From: an uncultured Nitrospira sp.
GTDB lineage: Bacteria > Nitrospirota > Nitrospiria > Nitrospirales > Nitrospiraceae
DNA: 45,473 bases
Direction: 5' to 3'
Assembly (NCBI GenBank): GCA_902500805.1
Contig: CABVSA010000021.1
Location: 1-45,473 of the forward strand
The notes beneath the pieces were generated by a model. That model was not told the DNA's origin, did not search any database, and saw only the letters and a program-made list of their open reading frames with translations. A program made the translations under genes and the position numbers. Positions 1 through 8,611 of the stretch are shown here, piece by piece; the first letter of the stretch is position 1; every line of letters starts with the position of its first letter.

Positions 1-707
1 AGGTCGAGGATCGCGCCCTGGACCTTCTGCTCCTTAAATTGCTTGATCGCTTTGGCCAAGTCCCTCCCCGTGGCTTCTTGGAACTGGGTGAGCCGGACAT
101 AGCCGAGGTTCTCGATCACCTTCGACTTCACACTTTCAATTTTGATGGTGTCCCGAACGAGGGTAAACACCAAGGGGTCTGTCGCACCATCTCGTTGAAT
201 CGTCAGATTGACTTTACTCCCCTTCGGCCCTCGCATCTTCTGCACGGCATCCATCAACGTCAAATCTTTGGTCGGATCCTCATTGACCTTGATGATGAAA
301 TCCCCTGCCTTGATACCGGCTCGATAGGCAGGTGTCCCCTCGATCGGGGCGATCACCGCCAATCGATTATCCTTCACACCGATTTGGATCCCGACTCCTC
401 CGAACTCTCCTCTGGTTTCCACCTGCATCTCTTTGTACATCTCAGGGGTCATGTAGGCCGAGTGCGGATCGAGCGTCGACAGCATCCCGCGAATAGCACC
501 TTGAATCAAATCTTTTGGCTTTGTCTCGTCGACATAGTGCTTCTGCACCTGGTTCAGCACTTCCGAAAAGGTCTTGAGTTCCTCGTAGGTTTCGCTGGCA
601 TGTCCGGTCCGCTCCCAGCCCTTCCCGATGATGACGCCACAGAGCAGGGCAAGTGCAATCATCGGCCCGACCACCCAAGATTTCCGACGCGGCTGCTGTT
701 CCATCAT
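1..707 (-). CDS. ctpA: S41 family C-terminal processing peptidase (partial, 3' end outside window)
   Basis: Only the first 235 residues lie in the window. They begin MMEQQPRRKSWVVG and have one hydrophobic anchor at about residues 12-28, so the protein is probably membrane-tethered and periplasmic. A PDZ domain follows at about residues 80-165, with GGVGIQIG and AGDFIIKVNE motifs, and then the start of the peptidase domain (ENLGYVRLTQF). The catalytic Ser/Lys lie beyond the edge. CtpA/Prc enzymes trim C-termini of envelope proteins and often control peptidoglycan hydrolases. The ATG at 707 is preceded by AAGAAGGGATG, a usable ribosome binding site. It lies 65 bp after envC on the same strand, which fits a cell-wall remodelling operon. 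The family call is sure; the exact subfamily is not. Confidence 0.9.
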   Translation of the reverse strand, partial: MMEQQPRRKSWVVGPMIALALLCGVIIGKGWERTGHASETYEELKTFSEVLNQVQKHYVDETKPKDLIQGAIRGMLSTLDPHSAYMTPEMYKEMQVETRGEFGGVGIQIGVKDNRLAVIAPIEGTPAYRAGIKAGDFIIKVNEDPTKDLTLMDAVQKMRGPKGSKVNLTIQRDGATDPLVFTLVRDTIKIESVKSKVIENLGYVRLTQFQEATGRDLAKAIKQFKEQKVQGAILD

Positions 708-772
708 CGTTTCATCCCTTCTTTCTTGCGTCGTCAGACCGGTTCGGTCTGGAGGCGCGGTCACGACTTTCC

Positions 773-1954
773 CTATCTCTTTGCCAGCCAGTGGAGCGGA
801 TCGACCGGCTCAGCTCCCTCACGCAACTCAAAGTATAATGTATTTTCTCCCGTCATGCCCGTATCTCCGGTTTCCCCAATCGACTGGCCTTCGACCACCT
901 GCTCACCCACCTTGGTCAAAATCTTGGATGCATGAGCATACAGTGAGAAGAACCCGTTGGCATGATCCAGGATTATAACGAGTCCGTACCCTTTCAACCA
1001 GTCCGCATAAACGATGCTCCCGGGCATCACGGCATGAATCAGACTCCCCTCGGTCGTACGAATTTCGATCCCTTTGCGCTGAACATACGTGTCAAAGGTG
1101 GGATGTTTCTGCCGTCCGAAGAACGACACCACCTGTCCTTCGGCCGGCCAGGGCAACGCCCCGCGGACGCCACGTGGAAGCGAGGCCGTCGTGGGTGGGT
1201 GCAAGGCCACGGCCCGCCGACGCGATTCCAAGTCTTGCAGCAAGTGATCCACCCGTGAGGCTGACCGTTCCAGCTCTTCGACCGCTCGATGATAGGCATC
1301 TTTCTGATGCGTGATTTTTGTCAGATAGAGAGTTTTCTCTTTTTGAAGCACTCGAATATCGGTGAGCTTTTTTTCGATGTTTTGTTTGAAGACCATCAGA
1401 CCATCTCGGGCGTCAGCCCGCTGACGCTCGGCCTGCTCCATTCGTGTCATGTCGGCCCGAAAGCCTTGCAGGAGCTCGTAGTCTTTCTGTGAGACAGCGG
1501 AGAGATACTGTCCGCGGCGTTGAAGGTCTCCGTACGAATCCGCAGTCAAGAGCGCCTTCACGTACCCGAACCGGCCTTCCATGTACTGCACGCGAAGCCG
1601 GGCCAAGATGGCTTCCCGTCGCGCTTGAACACTGGTCCGCGTGGTCACCAACTGCTCTGTAATTTCATCCAGCTCACGATCCTTTTGTCGCAATTTCCGA
1701 TTGATGTCCTGATGATCTTGTCGATGGTGGACCAATCGTTCATCCAAGGATTGAAGTCCTTGCAATACGGATTCCCGTTTTTTTTCGGCAGCTTCTTCCC
1801 GCTTCCGTTTTTCTTCAATCTTGTCTTTCAGGGCTTCAAGACGCTTTCGCTCACGCTGAATTTTTTCGGCGAGAGGATCCGTAGCTGCCTCAATAGGCAT
1901 GACCCACCCCCCGAGTGCAAGAAGCCCGGTCAGCAGAAGGAGAGGGAGTCTCAT
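773..1954 (-). CDS. envC: EnvC-like murein hydrolase activator (coiled coil plus degenerate LytM domain)
   Basis: The 393-residue protein starts with a signal peptide (MRLPLLLLTGLLALGG, cleavage near IEAA). A long charged coiled coil follows at about residues 28-240, then a LytM/M23-like domain at about 275-390. The usual zinc ligands are not conserved: the position of the HxxxD motif reads KGIEIRT and the final HxH position reads TLYFELR. It is therefore more likely an activator of amidases, like E. coli EnvC, than a peptidase. The ATG at 1954 overlaps the ftsX stop (ATGA), indicating translational coupling. A longer frame upstream to 2161 is ignored because it overlaps ftsX and would hide the signal peptide. 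FtsEX is the known inner-membrane regulator of EnvC. Confidence 0.9.
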   Translation of the reverse strand: MRLPLLLLTGLLALGGWVMPIEAATDPLAEKIQRERKRLEALKDKIEEKRKREEAAEKKRESVLQGLQSLDERLVHHRQDHQDINRKLRQKDRELDEITEQLVTTRTSVQARREAILARLRVQYMEGRFGYVKALLTADSYGDLQRRGQYLSAVSQKDYELLQGFRADMTRMEQAERQRADARDGLMVFKQNIEKKLTDIRVLQKEKTLYLTKITHQKDAYHRAVEELERSASRVDHLLQDLESRRRAVALHPPTTASLPRGVRGALPWPAEGQVVSFFGRQKHPTFDTYVQRKGIEIRTTEGSLIHAVMPGSIVYADWLKGYGLVIILDHANGFFSLYAHASKILTKVGEQVVEGQSIGETGDTGMTGENTLYFELREGAEPVDPLHWLAKR

Positions 1955-2850
1955 ACACGTCCTTCTCCAACGCGCAGAAGCGAGACCACACTGCCGGTAA
2001 AACCTAGTGCCGTTCCAGCCAGGACCAGCGCGAGACAAGCGGACAATGGGAAAAATGAAATCAGCCCCTCCAGCTCGCTGAAACGGCTGACAAACTGAAC
2101 TTGTTGCCGGAACAGTTCGAACCCGACCTTGAGAATCCCCAAGGATAAGGCGCTGCCACAAGCTCCCAGCACCGCCCCTTCGAGGAAGTACGGAACACGG
2201 ATGAAGGTGCCGGTGGCTCCGATCGAGCGAAGAATTTCGATCTCTTCTCGTCTGGCAAACAAGGCCAGTCTGATCGTATTGCCGATGATCGTCACTGCGG
2301 CGGCAGAGAGGAGCGCCCCCACACCGAGCGCTGCCAACTCAATATAGCCGATGAGCTCAGCCAACAGGCTGATCCATTGCTGATTATAGTCGACCTTTGC
2401 CACTCCTCCCATGGTTTGAACTTGTTCTACCCACTCTTTGATGGCCTCGGGAGAGCGAGAGTTCTGGGCTAGCGTCACGACGAATGAGGCCGGGAGAGGA
2501 TTCTCGCCAAGCCCTTCGAGCAGGTGAGAATCCGCGGGGAATTGCGTGCGAAACTCTGTCAACGCCTGCTCTTTCGAGATATAGAGCACACTTCCTACCA
2601 TGTGATCGGACTTGAGCATCAGTTCCAGCTGGAGACGCCCATCTCGAGAGAGCCGATCCTCCAAATACACCATAATCTTGACGTCTTCCTGAAGCCATCC
2701 CGCCGCATGCTGCAAATTCACATAGATGAGGAGAAAGATTCCGACACAGGTCAATGTAAATGCCGTGGTCAAGATGGCGACGATCGTCGTCATGCGGTTC
2801 GTCCGCATGTTGGCCCAGGCCTCGCGAACGAGATAGAAGAGCCGCCTCAT
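1951..2850 (-). CDS. ftsX: Cell division protein FtsX
   Basis: This 299-residue protein is the permease-like partner of FtsE. It has a short cytoplasmic N-terminus, a first membrane segment at about residues 21-45, a periplasmic domain of about 120 residues, and three further membrane segments near 172-194, 224-247 and 266-290. That is the FtsX layout. FtsEX transmits ATP hydrolysis across the membrane to a periplasmic coiled-coil hydrolase activator, and such a protein (EnvC) is encoded directly downstream with a 4-bp overlap. The start also overlaps the ftsE stop by 4 bp. The three genes are therefore almost certainly co-translated. Confidence 0.95.
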   Translation of the reverse strand: MRRLFYLVREAWANMRTNRMTTIVAILTTAFTLTCVGIFLLIYVNLQHAAGWLQEDVKIMVYLEDRLSRDGRLQLELMLKSDHMVGSVLYISKEQALTEFRTQFPADSHLLEGLGENPLPASFVVTLAQNSRSPEAIKEWVEQVQTMGGVAKVDYNQQWISLLAELIGYIELAALGVGALLSAAAVTIIGNTIRLALFARREEIEILRSIGATGTFIRVPYFLEGAVLGACGSALSLGILKVGFELFRQQVQFVSRFSELEGLISFFPLSACLALVLAGTALGFTGSVVSLLRVGEGRV

Positions 2851-3536
2851 ACGCCGACCCGCTCAGGCATCGCCCGTTCAGGAAGGACGACCCCTTGCAT
2901 CAAGCTGATCACCCGGCAATTCACCTGACGCATGACATGATGATTGTGCGTTGCCACGACCACCGTGGTACCCCGGGCATTGATCAGCTTGAACAGTTCA
3001 ATGATCTCACCCGTGAGTTCCGGATCCAGGTTACCCGTCGGTTCGTCTGCCAGCAGAACGACCGGTCCGTTCACGATCGCCCGAGCGATGCACGCTCGCT
3101 GTTGCTCTCCGGTGGAAAGACTACTGGGGGACTGATCTCGTTTATGCTCGACGCCGACCGCCCGCAACGCTTCCGTGACTTTGCGTCGAATATCTTTTTC
3201 TGACACACCCTGTACGATTAACGGAAGTGCCACATTGTCGAATACCGATTTCTTCGGCAGCAACCGGAAGTCTTGGAAGACCGATCCCACCTTTCGTCGC
3301 AGATAGGGAATCTCCGACCGTTTCAGTTTCGTGACATTCTTGCCTTGAACAAATAGTTGTCCTTCATCCGGTTGCTCCTCTCCGATCAGCATCCGGAGGA
3401 TCGTCGACTTTCCTGACCCGCTGGGGCCCATGAGCAAGACGAACTCCCCCTTCTCGATCTCGATCATGACGTCGGATAGTGCTGGTCTCCGGTCGTACCA
3501 TTTCGATACATGGATGAGCTGAATCATTGCGTCCAC
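2847..3536 (-). CDS. ftsE: Cell division ATP-binding protein FtsE
   Basis: This 229-residue ABC ATPase has a Walker A (GPSGSGKST, about residues 37-45), a signature loop reading LSTGEQQR (usually LSGGEQQR), and a Walker B followed by ADEPTGNLDP. It supplies ATP hydrolysis to the FtsEX complex at the division septum. The start chosen is a GTG at 3536, because GAGAGGGG lies about 6 bases upstream; the ATG at 3527 (MIQLIHV) would be 15 bases away. It lies 30 bp after yraN and overlaps ftsX by 4 bp. Confidence 0.95.
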   Translation of the reverse strand: MDAMIQLIHVSKWYDRRPALSDVMIEIEKGEFVLLMGPSGSGKSTILRMLIGEEQPDEGQLFVQGKNVTKLKRSEIPYLRRKVGSVFQDFRLLPKKSVFDNVALPLIVQGVSEKDIRRKVTEALRAVGVEHKRDQSPSSLSTGEQQRACIARAIVNGPVVLLADEPTGNLDPELTGEIIELFKLINARGTTVVVATHNHHVMRQVNCRVISLMQGVVLPERAMPERVGV

Positions 3537-3566
3537 GAAGACCCCTCTCGATAGAGATGAGACTTG

Positions 3567-3947
3567 TCACAACTCGGTGACATCGAACGCATTGGGGATG
3601 TGTTCAATCTGCTCCGGGGCTGATGGCTGCCCTTGGACCAAGACAACATCAAATCGACAGAGCTTATCAGACCAGTGCCGCTGCGCCAGATACTGCGCCG
3701 CCAGTTTCGACAGTTTCGCTCGCTTGCGACGATCCACTGCCGACAGCGCCCCTCCAAACGCCCCAGTGCTCCTACCCTTGACCTCGACAAAGACGATGAC
3801 ACCCCGGTCATCCGCGACAAGGTCCAATTCACCGATTGACAACCGAACATTTCGGTCAAGGATACGATAACCCTTCGCGATCAAGAACTGCTCCGCCCGC
3901 GTCTCGCTGGCTTGGCCGAACCGGTGACGTGGGTCTGTGGGGAACAT
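3567..3947 (-). CDS. yraN: YraN/UPF0102 family putative endonuclease
   Basis: This 126-residue protein shows the small PD-(D/E)xK-like core typical of UPF0102: an early Glu in SETRAEQFL, then IGELDLVADD and FVEVKGRS. Its biochemical role is not settled in most bacteria; members are thought to act on nucleic acids. It starts 3 bp after the rnhB stop, a pairing found in many genomes. The ATG at 3947 is the natural start, given the MFPTDPRHRFGQASE leader seen in the family. Confidence 0.9.
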   Translation of the reverse strand: MFPTDPRHRFGQASETRAEQFLIAKGYRILDRNVRLSIGELDLVADDRGVIVFVEVKGRSTGAFGGALSAVDRRKRAKLSKLAAQYLAQRHWSDKLCRFDVVLVQGQPSAPEQIEHIPNAFDVTEL

Positions 3948-3950
3948 GGA

Positions 3951-4613
3951 TCATGCCTCGGACAATGCGGGACCCGTCAGGTGACCCTCCCCCATCTTCC
4001 TGGCGCTCATGGCAAGTTTGACTGGAGCGAAACTTCGACGATGGATGGAACAGGGACCGTGATATGCAAGCCGTTCCAGGTGTTCCGCTGTCCCATACCC
4101 TTTGTGCGAGAGGAACCCGTATTCCGGGAACGTGTCATGATAGCTTGCCATCAGCCGATCTCTCGTGACCTTGGCCACGATGGAGGCAGCAGCAATCGAG
4201 ATGGATAAGGCGTCTCCTTTGATGATCGGTCGTATCGGAATGCTGACACCGGGCAAACTCACGGCATCAATAAGCACATAATCAGGCGGCGGGACCAACT
4301 GCTCGAGAGCCCGCCGCATGGCAAGACGAGTGGCTTCAAGAATATTCAACTGATCGATTTCCGCAACGTCGGCCCATCCGATTCCCATTCCCACCGCTTG
4401 CTCGCAAATCGCGACGTAGAACCGTTCGCGTTCACGCTCAGACAGTTGCTTCGAATCGTTTACCCCGACGAGTCGACTGCGTACGGGAAGGATCACAGCC
4501 GCAGCCACGACAGGGCCGGCCAATGGACCACGCCCTACTTCATCGATCCCAGCAATACGGCGATATCCACGGAGTCTGGCTGCTCGTTCAAATTCATCAG
4601 TAGGTCCCATCAA
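3951..4613 (-). CDS. rnhB: Ribonuclease HII
   Basis: This 220-residue enzyme cleaves the RNA strand of RNA/DNA hybrids and removes single ribonucleotides from DNA. The N-terminal block IDEVGRGPLAG supplies catalytic D24 and E25; LIDAVSLPG supplies D116 and IKGDALS supplies D134, so the D-E-D-D set is complete. VNDSKQLSERER is another RNase HII hallmark. It sits between rplS (66 bp upstream) and yraN (3 bp downstream), the common bacterial arrangement. Confidence 0.96.
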   Translation of the reverse strand: MMGPTDEFERAARLRGYRRIAGIDEVGRGPLAGPVVAAAVILPVRSRLVGVNDSKQLSERERERFYVAICEQAVGMGIGWADVAEIDQLNILEATRLAMRRALEQLVPPPDYVLIDAVSLPGVSIPIRPIIKGDALSISIAAASIVAKVTRDRLMASYHDTFPEYGFLSHKGYGTAEHLERLAYHGPCSIHRRSFAPVKLAMSARKMGEGHLTGPALSEA

Positions 4614-4679
4614 TCGCTCTCTACCGACGGGCCCGCCAATCGACCAGCCATATTGATGGAACGCCTGCGAAGAACGGAC

Positions 4680-5084
4680 CTACGCCGTGGCCGCTCCTTC
4701 TTCAGGTGCCGCAGGCTGTGCCGAAGATTTGCTCTCTCCAACAAACTCCCGCTCCTCAACTTTGGCAAACCGCCCTTTCTTCCCGCGGAGATAGTACAGC
4801 TTGGCACGTCGAACGCGCCCCTGGCGCACGACATCGATCTTGGACACAATCGGGGAATGCACGGGGAAAATCCGCTCGACACCCACGCCGTACGAGAGCT
4901 TCCTGACCGTGAACATTTCGGTGTTCAAGCTGCCCTTTCTGGCGATGACCGTTCCTTCATACACCTGAATACGTTCTTTCTCTCCTTCCACAACTTTGAC
5001 ATGGACACGCACGGTGTCTCCTATCTCGAAGTGCGGAACGGTTTTTTTCGTCAATGATCGCTGAATTCGCTCCAACTGATTCAT
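4680..5084 (-). CDS. rplS: Ribosomal protein bL19
   Basis: This 134-residue protein begins [14 protein letters not shown] and carries the L19 core ([39 protein letters not shown]). It lies at the interface of the two ribosomal subunits. The last 20 or so residues form an Ala/Glu-rich tail beyond the usual end, a common lineage extension. The start is 4 bp after the trmD stop, the classic trmD-rplS linkage. Confidence 0.97.
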   Translation of the reverse strand: MNQLERIQRSLTKKTVPHFEIGDTVRVHVKVVEGEKERIQVYEGTVIARKGSLNTEMFTVRKLSYGVGVERIFPVHSPIVSKIDVVRQGRVRRAKLYYLRGKKGRFAKVEEREFVGESKSSAQPAAPEEGAATA

Positions 5085-5088
5085 GTCC

Positions 5089-5874
5089 TCAACCCTCCTC
5101 CTCGCATAATAACGGGGCCGTCAACAGGCCTTCATTCATCAACTCATTCAACAATTGTCGATCCTCTTTCGTAAACATCCGATCCCTCAGAAGATCGGGG
5201 CGTCTGAGATACGTGCTGCGCAAGGCCTGTTTTCGACGCCACAAGCGAATGGCCTCATGATGGCCCGACAACAAGACCTCCGGCACCGTGATGCCTTCGA
5301 TCTCCGCTGGCCTCGTGTACTGTGGATACTCCAAGAGCGAATCAGAAAACGACTCATCGACGGCAGAACTTGGATCGCCCAACACACCTGGGACGAGCCT
5401 GGTCGTGGCATCGATCAAAACCAACGCCGGCAATTCACCTCCCGTCAGCACATAATCCCCGAGTGAAATCTCTTCGGGCTCCAGTGCGAGACGGACACGC
5501 TCGTCCACGCCCTCATAGTGCCCACACAGAATCACCATTCGCCGAGACTCGGTCGCCAACTCTTGGGCATACGACTGTGTCAACGGACGCCCCTGAGGAG
5601 TTGGAAACAGTAACCGAATCTCTTCTCCTTGCGACTGAGCCTCGCTCCGCACTGCGGCAACCGCCTGGAGAATCGGTTCAGCCTTCATGACCATCCCCGC
5701 ACCACCTCCATACGGCGTATCATCGACGACCTTGTGGCGATCCGCTGTAAAGTCGCGCAGATTGTGCACCCGCACCGCGAGAAGCCCCTTGTCCTGGCCA
5801 CGCTTGAGCATGCTCTGCGCCAAGACCGGTGCAAACATGCCTGGAAACAGGGTCAGGACATCAAACCGTACCAT
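5089..5874 (-). CDS. trmD: tRNA (guanine-N1)-methyltransferase TrmD
   Basis: This 261-residue SPOUT-class enzyme uses S-adenosylmethionine to make m1G37 in tRNAs, which guards the reading frame. Diagnostic blocks are the start [28 protein letters not shown], and the knot region [12 protein letters not shown] and [10 protein letters not shown]. Length matches the family. It is separated from rimM by 2 bp and from rplS by 4 bp, as in the conserved rpsP-rimM-trmD-rplS operon. Confidence 0.97.
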   Translation of the reverse strand: MVRFDVLTLFPGMFAPVLAQSMLKRGQDKGLLAVRVHNLRDFTADRHKVVDDTPYGGGAGMVMKAEPILQAVAAVRSEAQSQGEEIRLLFPTPQGRPLTQSYAQELATESRRMVILCGHYEGVDERVRLALEPEEISLGDYVLTGGELPALVLIDATTRLVPGVLGDPSSAVDESFSDSLLEYPQYTRPAEIEGITVPEVLLSGHHEAIRLWRRKQALRSTYLRRPDLLRDRMFTKEDRQLLNELMNEGLLTAPLLCEEEG

Positions 5875-5876
5875 CG

Positions 5877-6395
5877 TTAATCACCAAGCCCGTCGATCAA
5901 CCGGACCGTCATGATTCGAGCACTCAGATCAACCGCAAGCACGAATTCTTTCGCCGCCGGGATCAAGACCTCTTTGCTTCCATCGCGAATGACGACCAGA
6001 GGATTGCCTGGCAATTCCCAAATCGCTTCCACGGTACCGAGCGACTCTCCTGCCTCCGTCCGGACGGCAAGCCCCACCAAATCACACTCGTAGTACTGCC
6101 CAGCCGGAAGCTCAGGAATGGCCCCGCGGACCGTCTGAATCAATCCTCCACGCCAAAGACCGGCTTCTTCCGGTGTGGTGAACGCCGACAGCCCCAGAAT
6201 AAAGCTCGTTCCCGCCCGCCTCACATGCGTGACACCGGTCTCCAGCGTCCGTCCGTTTGTCGCCAGAAGGCTGACACGCGTCAATCCTTCCAATCGACCT
6301 GGGACATCGGAGAGGGAGCGGACCTTCACTTCCCCACGAACACCAAACGGCCGTTCGATCCGTCCCACCGTCACGGTTTCCGGTTGACTCACCAT
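5877..6395 (-). CDS. rimM: 16S rRNA processing protein RimM
   Basis: This 172-residue protein has an N-terminal RimM domain (TVGRIERPFGVRGEVKV) and a C-terminal PRC-barrel (YYECDLVGLAV, GNPLVVI, LIPAAKEFV). RimM binds ribosomal protein uS19 and helps mature the 30S head. The start is placed at the ATG at 6395 (MVSQPETV), 7 bp past the rpsP stop. A longer frame to 6500 is possible but would run through the rpsP coding sequence in another frame and adds only a low-complexity basic stretch. The KH-domain gene often found between rpsP and rimM is absent. Confidence 0.93.
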   Translation of the reverse strand: MVSQPETVTVGRIERPFGVRGEVKVRSLSDVPGRLEGLTRVSLLATNGRTLETGVTHVRRAGTSFILGLSAFTTPEEAGLWRGGLIQTVRGAIPELPAGQYYECDLVGLAVRTEAGESLGTVEAIWELPGNPLVVIRDGSKEVLIPAAKEFVLAVDLSARIMTVRLIDGLGD

Positions 6396-6402
6396 CCCAC
6401 GG

Positions 6403-6726
6403 TCAAGCTTTTGCTGAAGCCTTCTTCTGGGTGGACTTTTCAGCCGGAGCCTTCTCCTTTGCGGACTTTTCAGCCTCAAATTGCTTCCAGACCCCCGCAC
6501 GGCGCAGCAAGGTCCGCACGGTCACCGTCGGCTGAGCCCCTTGGTGAAGCCACGTCAGCACCCGCTCCTGCTTGAGCTCCGGCAGACCCGCTTCTTTCAA
6601 CGGGTCGAAAATCCCAAGAATTTCGATGAAACGGCCGTCGCGTGCTTTCCGCGAGTCTGCCGCCACCACCCGATACATCGGTCGTTTATGTCGTCCTGTG
6701 CGAGCGAGCCTCAAATGTACAGCCAC
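6403..6726 (-). CDS. rpsP: Ribosomal protein bS16
   Basis: This 107-residue protein carries the S16 core: AVHLRLARTGRHKRPMYRVV, then ARDGRFIEILGIFDPL and VLTWLHQGAQPT. It is an assembly protein of the small subunit. About 25 residues of Lys/Ala-rich tail (AEKSAKEKAPAEKS type) extend past the usual 80-85 residues. It follows ffh by 41 bp and precedes rimM by 7 bp. Confidence 0.97.
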   Translation of the reverse strand: MAVHLRLARTGRHKRPMYRVVAADSRKARDGRFIEILGIFDPLKEAGLPELKQERVLTWLHQGAQPTVTVRTLLRRAGVWKQFEAEKSAKEKAPAEKSTQKKASAKA

Positions 6727-6767
6727 AACGATTCCTCCTTTACACTGGTTCGAATCTTCTGAATCGA

Positions 6768-8114
6768 TTACCGGGCACGCAAGAGCTGGGCGAGTTGCCG
6801 ACGCCCTCCCGCACCGGTCATTGCCTTTGCCAACTTCTTTGCAGACAGGAATTGCTTGATCAGCCGATTCACATCCTGCACTGTCGTACCGCTTCCCCGC
6901 GCAATCCTTTTTTTCCGGCTTCCGTTAATAATCGTATGATCGCGACGCTCTTTGGCGGTCATCGAATCAATCACAGCGACCACCCGGCCGATCTCTCGCT
7001 CGGGCTTATTCCCCTCCATCGCCTCCTTGAGCTTTTGCCCACCAGGAAGCATGCCCAAGATCTGCTCAAAGGAACCCATGCGATTCATCTGTCCCAACTG
7101 AGCCCGAAAATCTTCCAACGTAAAGGTGTTACTGGTGAGCCGTTTCTGCGCTTCCTCCGCCTGCTCCCGTGTGATGCTTTCCTGTGCTTTTTCAATGAGG
7201 GATAGCACATCCCCCATCCCGAGAATACGGGAAGCCATCCGGTCCGGATGGAACGGCTCAAGCGCATCGAGTTTTTCCCCAACTCCCAAAAACTTGATCG
7301 GTTTTCCCGTGGCAGCCCGAATCGACAAGACTGCCCCTCCGCGCGCATCCCCTTCGACCTTGGTCAGGATAATACCGGTGAGGCCGACCCGTTGATCAAA
7401 CTGTCCGGCCATAGTGACCGCGTCCTGGCCGGTCATCGCATCGGCAACTAGCAGCACCTCATGAGGCGCTACAGCAGCCTTCACCGCCGCTAATTCCCCC
7501 ATCAATTCGTCATCGATATGCAAACGCCCGCCGGTATCCAGAATGACCAGATCAAAGCCCTGTTCCCGGCCTCGATCCACACCGGCACCGCAGATCCGCA
7601 CCACATCGGCTTGTGAAGCTTGAGTCTGATCGGCACGATGCACTTCGACTCCAAGGTCTCTTCCCAATGCACTCAACTGCTCTCCCGCAGCAGGGCGACG
7701 TGGGTCGGCCGCCACCAGCAGCACTCGCTTACCTTGATTCTTAAAAAGACGAGCAAGCTTTCCGCTGGCTGTCGTCTTTCCTGCACCCTGCAAGCCAACC
7801 ATCATGACGATAGTCGGCGGTTGGGAGTTGAGACCGAGACCAACTCGATCTTGCCCCATCATCGCCCGAAGCTCATCCCAGACGACCTTGACCACTTGAT
7901 GTCCAGGAGTCAGGCTCTGCAGGACTTCCTGGCCAATCGCCTTTTCGCGCACACGATCGATAAACTCTTTGACAATCTTGAAATTGACGTCCGCTTCGAG
8001 GAGAGCAAATCGCACCTCCTTGAGCGCTTCAGTAATATTCTGCTCGGTAAGCACACCCTGCCCACGGAGCTTTTTCAGAACTTTTTCAAATTTCTCACTT
8101 AATGCATCAAGCAT
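6768..8114 (-). CDS. ffh: Signal recognition particle GTPase Ffh
   Basis: This 448-residue protein recognises signal sequences with 4.5S RNA and targets ribosomes to FtsY. The N domain covers residues 1-90; the GTPase has GLQGAGKTT (107-115), DPRRPAAGEQL and TKVEGDARGG; the Met-rich M domain has LGQMNRMG, ILGMLPGG and RGSGTTVQDVNRL. The G3 motif reads DTGGR (193-197) where Ffh normally has DTAGR. The ATG at 8114 (MLDALSEKF) matches the family start; a GTG six codons upstream has no better ribosome site. It heads the leftward housekeeping run. Confidence 0.96.
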   Translation of the reverse strand: MLDALSEKFEKVLKKLRGQGVLTEQNITEALKEVRFALLEADVNFKIVKEFIDRVREKAIGQEVLQSLTPGHQVVKVVWDELRAMMGQDRVGLGLNSQPPTIVMMVGLQGAGKTTASGKLARLFKNQGKRVLLVAADPRRPAAGEQLSALGRDLGVEVHRADQTQASQADVVRICGAGVDRGREQGFDLVILDTGGRLHIDDELMGELAAVKAAVAPHEVLLVADAMTGQDAVTMAGQFDQRVGLTGIILTKVEGDARGGAVLSIRAATGKPIKFLGVGEKLDALEPFHPDRMASRILGMGDVLSLIEKAQESITREQAEEAQKRLTSNTFTLEDFRAQLGQMNRMGSFEQILGMLPGGQKLKEAMEGNKPEREIGRVVAVIDSMTAKERRDHTIINGSRKKRIARGSGTTVQDVNRLIKQFLSAKKLAKAMTGAGGRRQLAQLLRAR

Positions 8115-8256
8115 GACACTGTACCGCCGCACAGAAAAAGGCCACCGAGGCCTTGCACCAGACCTCCGATCGCCTCGAAAATCCTAGAGAAAGAGCACCG
8201 GAAAGTCTATAGGACCACAGAAAGCAAGTCAAGGTCACCAGAAGTCAGTAGTTTTA

Positions 8257-8285
8257 TTGACATGCCGAAACCCTTCAGATATGGT
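8257..8285 (+). promoter_or_regulatory. Candidate sigma70 promoter for the 8351 gene
   Basis: A perfect TTGACA (8257-8262) is followed after 17 bases by TATGGT (8280-8285), giving a likely start of transcription about 60 bases before the GTG at 8351. This is seen in sequence only, and the -10 matches four of six consensus positions. Confidence 0.45.
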
Positions 8286-8350
8286 GCCCCTGTGAGAGAG
8301 CTCGACCTCACGACTCGCCTATAGAGAAGCCGTCAACGAGGAGAAGCCAC

Positions 8351-8611
8351 GTGCGAAAATCGCCCTGGGTCTTGATCGTTTTTGTCCTCATCGGAGGTCT
8401 ACTGGGTGGCATCCTCGGCGAAATTCTCCACGTGATGGCGCCTCAGGGCACCATCCAAAGTATTTTCTCAACGCATTTTATGCCCGGCATTAATCCACCC
8501 CTGACCGTAGATCTGGTGTTGATCAAACTCGTCTTAGGGTTCAGCCTCAAGATTAACATCTTGAGCATTCTCGGCATGTTTGTCGGCATCTATCTCTATA
8601 AGCACGTCTAA
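8351..8611 (+). CDS. Small membrane protein, DUF4321-like
   Basis: This 86-residue protein has two membrane segments, about residues 6-27 ([17 protein letters not shown]) and 57-83. The middle part is a short extracytoplasmic loop. The pattern of LGGLLGxILGE near the N-terminus and a C-terminal helix reading [19 protein letters not shown] is that of DUF4321, a family of unknown role often encoded near maf/rod genes. The GTG start at 8351 is preceded by GAGGAG. The stop overlaps the convergent uvrB stop by 4 bp. Confidence 0.75.
   Translation: MRKSPWVLIVFVLIGGLLGGILGEILHVMAPQGTIQSIFSTHFMPGINPPLTVDLVLIKLVLGFSLKINILSILGMFVGIYLYKHV

Noticed and set aside
39..935. Long plus-strand frame opposite the Ctp and EnvC genes
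   Set aside because: Its translation is Pro/Arg/His-rich with no recognisable fold, and the minus-strand proteins here are unmistakable.
773..1954. EnvC-like protein as an active M23 peptidase
   Set aside because: The HxxxD and final HxH zinc ligands are not conserved.
1955..2161. 69-codon N-terminal extension of EnvC
   Set aside because: It lies inside ftsX and would bury the signal peptide; the ATG at 1954 overlaps the ftsX stop as expected for coupling.
5829..6575. 248-codon plus-strand frame opposite trmD, rimM and rpsP
   Set aside because: It covers three well-identified minus-strand genes and has shadow-type composition.
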